In this document: positions 33,773-37,202 of the stretch, piece after piece
How the letters are laid out: each line of letters opens with the position of its first letter
Position numbering within the stretch: position 1 is the stretch's first letter
From: Runella defluvii
GTDB lineage: Bacteria > Bacteroidota > Bacteroidia > Cytophagales > Spirosomataceae
Length of the DNA stretch: 37,202 bases
Direction: 5' to 3'
Assembly (NCBI RefSeq): GCF_014195535.1
Contig: NZ_JACIBY010000031.1
Span: forward strand, 1 to 37,202
Position numbers and translations under genes: made by a program
The notes under the pieces: generated by a model
What the model was told of the DNA's origin: nothing
The model's input: only the letters and a program-made list of their open reading frames with translations
The model's database searches: none

Positions 33773-34378
33773 TTACTTATTTTCGTTGCTCGTTTTAGTG
33801 TACGAACTGATTTTTACTCCTCGGTGGCGAAGGTATTTGTAAAGCGTCATTTTGGACACACCAATTTCCTGGGCAATGGCATTGACCCCAAGTTTTCCTT
33901 CCTTGTAATAGGCTTCGGCCAAGATGGCTTTATTAATCGCCTCTTTGGTCATGCCAGCTCGCCGCCCTCCTTTTCGGCCGCGAGCTCTGGCGGCTTCTAA
34001 ACCTGAGAGGGTACGTTCACGAATGAGGTCTCGTTCAAATTCGGCGAAACTAGCTGAGATGTTGAAGAACAGTCTACCCTGTGGCGTAGTGGTGTCGATG
34101 GCATCGTTAATGGAAAACAAGCCGACGCCTTTTTGGTTGAGCAATGCCACGACTTCGAGTAGGTGTTTGAGGGAGCGTCCAAGTCGGTCGAGTTTATACA
34201 CCACGACAATGTCTCCATTTCTGACGAAGTCAAGTAGTTTGAGAAGTTCGGGTCGGTCGGATTTGGCGCCTGAGGCTGTTTCGGTAAAAACCTGTTCACA
34301 GCCTACTTTTTGCAGGGCATCGGTTTGCAGGTGTAGTGACTGGTCTTTGGTACTGATGCGGGCGTAACCAATTTTCAT
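33773..34378 (-). CDS. Serine recombinase (resolvase/invertase family)
   Basis: 201 aa starting MKIGYARISTKDQSLHLQTD. The catalytic Ser9 lies in YARIST. The conserved arginines are in VYKLDRLGRSLKHLLE, followed by the D/E-helix words FFNISASFAEFERDLIRERT and a C-terminal HTH (AIAQEIGVSKMTLYKYLRHR). Length and motif order are those of the Pin/Hin invertase and Tn3-resolvase class. It would cut at a short crossover site and invert or resolve DNA; a symmetrical site lies just upstream of its start. It is complete and probably active. A fragment of a second copy at 29585-29690 bounds the same 5-kb block. Confidence 0.95.
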   Translation of the reverse strand: MKIGYARISTKDQSLHLQTDALQKVGCEQVFTETASGAKSDRPELLKLLDFVRNGDIVVVYKLDRLGRSLKHLLEVVALLNQKGVGLFSINDAIDTTTPQGRLFFNISASFAEFERDLIRERTLSGLEAARARGRKGGRRAGMTKEAINKAILAEAYYKEGKLGVNAIAQEIGVSKMTLYKYLRHRGVKISSYTKTSNENK

Positions 34379-34381
34379 GAA

Positions 34382-34437
34382 TTGTATAAGTAATGTGATT
34401 GATTTTTAAAGATAATTATACTTTGATACTTATACAA
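34382..34437. promoter_or_regulatory. Inverted-repeat site upstream of the resolvase (possible res/operator)
   Basis: A perfect 10-bp inverted repeat TTGTATAAGT (34382-34391) / ACTTATACAA (34428-34437) with an AT-rich 36-bp spacer lies directly before the resolvase ATG. Serine resolvases commonly bind such sites next to their own gene to recombine and self-repress (family knowledge). The assignment is inference. Confidence 0.5.
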
Positions 34438-34550
34438 CAATAGTTGACTTTTTAGGGTTAAAGTTGGCGAATTTGAGGGGTGGTAAATGACGGCGGTTAG
34501 GAGTATAATTAAACGGGGGTTTGTTTGGACAGTTTTTATCTGCCAGCACA

Positions 34551-34802
34551 CTTATTCTGCTGGAAATTGTTCTGGAAGATTTCGTCGTTGCCTCCCTTGA
34601 GTGATACACCCCAATCTTGTTTCAATCCTTATTCTGCTGGAAATTGCTCTGGAAGTGGTCGTAGCATTTTTTTATAGCATCTTCTAGGTCTTGTTTCAAT
34701 CCTTGTTCTGTTGGAAATTGCTCTGGAAGGATATGCCCTAGACTTATCGACCAAAATTGAATTCAGTTTCAATCCTTGTTCTGTTGGAAATTGCTCTGGA
34801 AG
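34551..34802 (-). CRISPR. Short CRISPR array, four repeats (one truncated) and three spacers
   Basis: The 37-nt repeats lie at 34619-34655, 34693-34729 and 34766-34802, running from GTTTCAATCC to GCTCTGGAAG on the plus strand. A truncated, mutated repeat is at 34551-34578. Spacers are 34579-34618 (40 nt), 34656-34692 (37 nt) and 34730-34765 (36 nt). On the minus strand the repeat begins CTTCCAGAGC and ends GGATTGAAAC, the 3' handle of many type I and III systems, and the degenerate repeat is at the left. Transcription is therefore probably leftward, with the leader on the right. Only 48 bp remain on that side before an IS3 element. No cas gene is in the window. Confidence 0.93.
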
Positions 34803-34885
34803 GCTTGTTGCTTATTGCTAGGCATAGTGCTATACAACTTGTTTTGTGCTGACCGCAAAATACTGGACACTGGCTTTCCCTTATT

Positions 34886-35842
34886 TTAGTGAATAGGGAT
34901 TTGATTAATAGGGCTACTTTTCATATCCAAGCCCTTTGACTGCAAGAATTCGGATGGACTTTGAAAGCCAACTCCTCCGTGAATCCTGTCAAAATTATAG
35001 AATTCTCTAAATTGATTCATAGTTTGCTTTGCATCTTTTAAATCTCTAAACTGAAACCTTTGACAAACAGCATTTTCCATGATGGAATGATACGATCGCT
35101 CCGGCGACCCGGTCGATATGGCTATTTTGCTGCGGAGTAGCAGGCTTAGTAAACTCTTGAATGACCTTTTTGTCTTTGAAATACTTCTGTACCATATCTG
35201 CTATAAACTGTGACCCATTATCACATCTAACATAAAATTTCTCAGGAATAGTTATATGTTCAAAAGCGCGTTCAAATAGTTTGATAACATCTTGATATTT
35301 AATAGAGTAAGCTATTAAATGACTCACATTCCATCGAGAAAAGACATCCAAAATTGTCAAGACTTGTAGGCTACGATTCATACCAGCAACCCAGACGAAC
35401 TTTATATCAAATTCAAGATAAGTAAAAGGTACTTCTACCTGCGGCAACAAGTCCTTGACCCAATTACGTTTCATCTTTTTGGAACTTGTACAATACTGAT
35501 TTCTAAGTAATTGATGCTTCTTCATCAGCCTGTAAACCAAGTGTTTACTAATCTGCAAATGTTGTTTTTTTCTCAAATAGATATAGGTTTTGTAATACCC
35601 ATAATCTACAAAAGGATGCTGAAAAAGCTGTTCTATGATTTTTACAACAAACTCATTATCAACAACTTTCCCATTTTTATCTTTGACAACAGCGTAAGGT
35701 TTACGTCCTCTCAAACCAATGCTGGGGCAATAGTAAAAACTGCTCCGAGCCACAGAACACCAAGCCAATACCTTGTACTTAGGAAAGGATAAATCAATGA
35801 ATTCCTGAGCTACTGTTAGCCGTTCTTGTTTTGATAGACAGT
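34886..35842 (-). pseudogene. IS3-family OrfB transposase interrupted at its catalytic Glu
   Basis: Reading from the A8 tract gives LSKQERLTVAQEFIDLSFPK, then a long open part with HPFVDYGYYKTYIYLRKK, the first catalytic Asp in YLEFDIKFVWVAG and the second in YVRCDNGSQF. At NSHI the frame is shifted by the 16-nt insert 35097-35112. Excision restores NSHIESYHSIMENAVCQRF, including the catalytic Glu. The remainder (DLKDAKQTMNQFREFYNFDR) ends at 34886. Apart from the insert the gene looks intact, so the insert arrived recently. Confidence 0.9.
35097..35112 (-). repeat. 16-nt mini-hairpin insert in OrfB, CCGG-GTCG-CCGG-AGCG
   Basis: Minus-strand stem CCGG/CCGG, loop GTCG, tail AGCG. Excising exactly these 16 nt rebuilds the codon GAA for the catalytic Glu of the DDE triad. 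Confidence 0.85.
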
Positions 35843-35847
35843 TTTTT

Positions 35848-36135
35848 TTAAGAGAGCATCCTTAATTCGAATTTCAAGTCGCAGCGGCGAACCGTTTCTT
35901 TCTCAGCGACCAATTCTTTTAAAAGTTGGTTCTCACGTAAAAGATGATGGTATTCTGCTCGACTGATGCCACTTTGTCCCTTTGTTTTAGGCTCCCCTTT
36001 CATGGATTGCCACCTGTAAATCATCGAAGATGCGACGTTAAAGTGGCGTACCGTCGCTGTAATACCGTGTTGTTGATAGTGTTGGAGGATGTTTTCTATC
36101 TCAGTTTCACTCCAACTTTTACGATGTTTGCTCAT
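35848..36135 (-). pseudogene. IS3-family OrfA, frameshifted near its end
   Basis: 95 codons. The HTH is SETEIENILQHYQQHGITAT and RHFNVASSMIYRWQ, then ENQLLKELVAEKE. After that the reading becomes TVRRCDLKFELRMLS, encoded by the insert at 35879-35895 in a shifted frame. Removing the 17 nt gives AEKELEIRIKDALLKK, the normal OrfA leucine zipper end that leads to the A8 slippery tract. Confidence 0.85.
35879..35895 (-). repeat. 17-nt mini-hairpin insert in OrfA, ACGG-TTCG-CCGC-TGCG-A
   Basis: On the minus strand, loop TTCG and tail TGCG match the copy at 6032. Three stem pairs hold and the outer pair is A against C. Excision of 17 nt restores the OrfA frame. Confidence 0.75.
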
Positions 36136-36290
36136 ATTGACTACAAGTTAGGTTTTCCCTTAACTTGTGTCCAGTTTTTTATCGGGCTGACAAGAATGTT
36201 GTGCTTAATTATCCTATTATTATACTCTTTCAGGGATTTTATCGCCCTTTCAATGGTTAAGACATTGATTATTTGAACTTTATATAATTT

Positions 36291-36325
36291 TATGTAAATT
36301 TACAATTATATTTTAAATTTACATA
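36291..36325 (+). promoter_or_regulatory. Palindromic operator-like site before the AAA ATPase gene
   Basis: A 12-bp perfect inverted repeat TATGTAAATTTA (36291-36302) / TAAATTTACATA (36314-36325) ends one base before the ATG at 36327. Its left arm contains the self-palindrome TGTAAATTTACA (36293-36304). A bound factor here could block transcription or translation start; identity unknown. Confidence 0.6.
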
Positions 36326-36326
36326 A

Positions 36327-37202
36327 ATGATTCCAAGAGCACTGACTGATAAAGCACAATTTCTACTGACTAAGTTTCCGATGGTATCTATCTCTGGGCC
36401 GAGACAATCGGGGAAAACCACGTTTTCTAAATTGTTTGCTTCTGATTATCAGTATGTCAACCTGGAGCTACTTGACAGTAGAGCCTTGGCTCAAAATGAC
36501 CCGCGTAGTTTCTTGGAGCGGTACCAAAACCGAGTTATCTTGGATGAAGTACAGAATGTCCCCGATTTGTTCTCGTACTTACAAGTGTTTACTGATGAGC
36601 GTAACCGAACTGGAGAGTATGTTTTGACGGGCTCACAGAACTTTTTGCTCATGCAAAAAATTACGCAGTCGTTGGCGGGAAGAGTTGCCTTATTAACCCT
36701 TTTACCATTTTCTTATTTTGAGCTACTTGACAAACCACCCATTGACGAGTTTATATTTAAAGGAGGTTATCCAAGGCTCATTCAAAAAGAAATATCACCT
36801 GACGACTTTTTTCCAACCTACATTCAAACGTACATTGAGCGAGATGTACGGCAATTAATTCAGGTTCAAAACCTTTCCCTTTTTCAAAATTTTCTGTATT
36901 TGATGGCGGGGCGAGCAGGACAAGTATTTAATGCCTCAAGTATTGCCAATGATTTGGGCGTAAACAGTCAGACCATAGAAGCATGGACATCGGTTTTGGA
37001 AGCGTCGTACATTTTATTTCGGTTGCCACCCTATTATAAGAATTTCAACAAACGCATCACCAAAGCGCCTAAAGTCTATTTTTACGACACAGGGTTACTA
37101 TGTTATTTGTTGGGAATACGTACCGAAGCCGAAATCCAGTTACATTTTGCCAAAGGCGCTATTTTTGAGAATTTGGTGATTCTGGAGGTGATGAAAATGC
37201 AC
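36327..37202 (+). CDS. AAA ATPase with C-terminal DUF4143-type domain, 3' end beyond the window
   Basis: The frame is open from ATG 36327 (MIPRALTDKAQFLLTKFPMV) to the right edge, 292 codons without a stop. Walker A is GPRQSGKT (residues 24-31); Walker B is RVILDEVQ with D73-E74; the sensor strand is EYVLTGSQNFLLM. The later part FPTYIQTYIERDVRQL, ANDLGVNSQTIEAW and KVYFYDTGLLCYLLG is typical of the DUF4143 ATPases. These widespread solitary ATPases have a C-terminal nuclease-like region and a poorly understood role. Usual length is about 380 aa, so about 90 residues are missing. The palindrome just upstream suggests autoregulation (inference). Confidence 0.93.
   Translation, partial: MIPRALTDKAQFLLTKFPMVSISGPRQSGKTTFSKLFASDYQYVNLELLDSRALAQNDPRSFLERYQNRVILDEVQNVPDLFSYLQVFTDERNRTGEYVLTGSQNFLLMQKITQSLAGRVALLTLLPFSYFELLDKPPIDEFIFKGGYPRLIQKEISPDDFFPTYIQTYIERDVRQLIQVQNLSLFQNFLYLMAGRAGQVFNASSIANDLGVNSQTIEAWTSVLEASYILFRLPPYYKNFNKRITKAPKVYFYDTGLLCYLLGIRTEAEIQLHFAKGAIFENLVILEVMKMH

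Larger units (their letters stand above)
34851..36187 (-). mobile_element. IS3-family insertion sequence next to the CRISPR array, inactivated
   Basis: The ends GACCGCAAAATACTGGACAC (34851-34870) and, inverted, GCCCGATAAAAAACTGGACA (36187-36168) form imperfect terminal repeats with a shared ACTGGACAC. It encodes OrfA and OrfB on the minus strand with an A8 frameshift tract at 35842-35849. OrfA carries a 17-nt mini-hairpin insert and OrfB a 16-nt one, so it cannot transpose on its own. No clear target duplication is visible. Confidence 0.9.

Noticed and set aside
33630..34367. Plus-strand open frames opposite the resolvase
   Set aside because: Shadows of the resolvase and IS remnant; the minus strand carries full catalytic motifs.
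1..37202. tRNA or rRNA genes
   Set aside because: No cloverleaf-like tRNA with a matching anticodon arm and no conserved rRNA stretches were recognised by eye; a covariance search would be needed to exclude small RNAs.

Overview
The window looks like a chromosomal segment of a Bacteroidota bacterium, most likely a member of the Cytophagales. The grounds are TAnnTTTG promoter boxes (one with a TTTG box exactly 19 nt upstream), very large secreted proteins built from Ig-like, RCC1-like, FISUMP and thrombospondin-type-3 modules, LytTR and TPR-histidine-kinase regulators, and the typical simple-sequence and AGCCCC...GGGG intergenic repeats. The species was not identified.

Layout. (1) 1-14816 is a cluster of secreted or surface proteins, mostly on the minus strand. 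It holds a partial TSP3-repeat protein with six near-identical 336-bp units, a 1180-aa RCC1/Ig/TSP3 protein, a shorter paralogue of it, a small Ig-like protein, two FISUMP proteins and a periplasmic thioredoxin-like protein. Two plus-strand paralogous genes that resemble PD-(D/E)XK nucleases lie inside this cluster. They share identical 5' and 3' ends around diverged cores. (2) 15301-20327 is a signalling operon: a LytTR response regulator followed by two tandem TPR histidine kinases whose C-terminal halves have been homogenised. (3) 20462-22356 is an AraC-type regulator, IS256 and IS630 fragments, and a decayed copy of the same regulator. (4) 22678-28203 is a 1841-aa multi-module adhesin ending in a clear terminator. 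(5) 28310-36325 is a mobile and scarred region: two inactivated IS3-family elements, a third IS3 remnant, a serine resolvase plus a resolvase fragment, a TPR/HisKA_3 histidine kinase, and a short CRISPR array with 37-nt repeats and no cas genes in view. (6) 36327 to the right edge is a DUF4143-type AAA ATPase preceded by a palindromic operator-like site.

Two structural signals are not explained by the gene list. First, there is a family of 16-nt inserts with a repeated plan of 4-nt stem, 4-nt loop, 4-nt complementary stem and 4-nt tail. The stem sequences differ between copies but pairing is mostly kept. They sit inside decayed transposase and regulator genes, and removing 16 nt restores the frame and conserved residues in the best cases; others lie in intergenic repeats, twice as exact tandem pairs. 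Second, the terminal CRISPR repeat is split. Its other half lies 5 kb away in opposite orientation, and the two halves overlap by exactly 8 bp, which suggests an inversion linked to transposition. An IS3 element also sits 48 bp from the leader-side end of the array.

Everything here is read by eye from the sequence. Family assignments rest on motif recognition, not searches.
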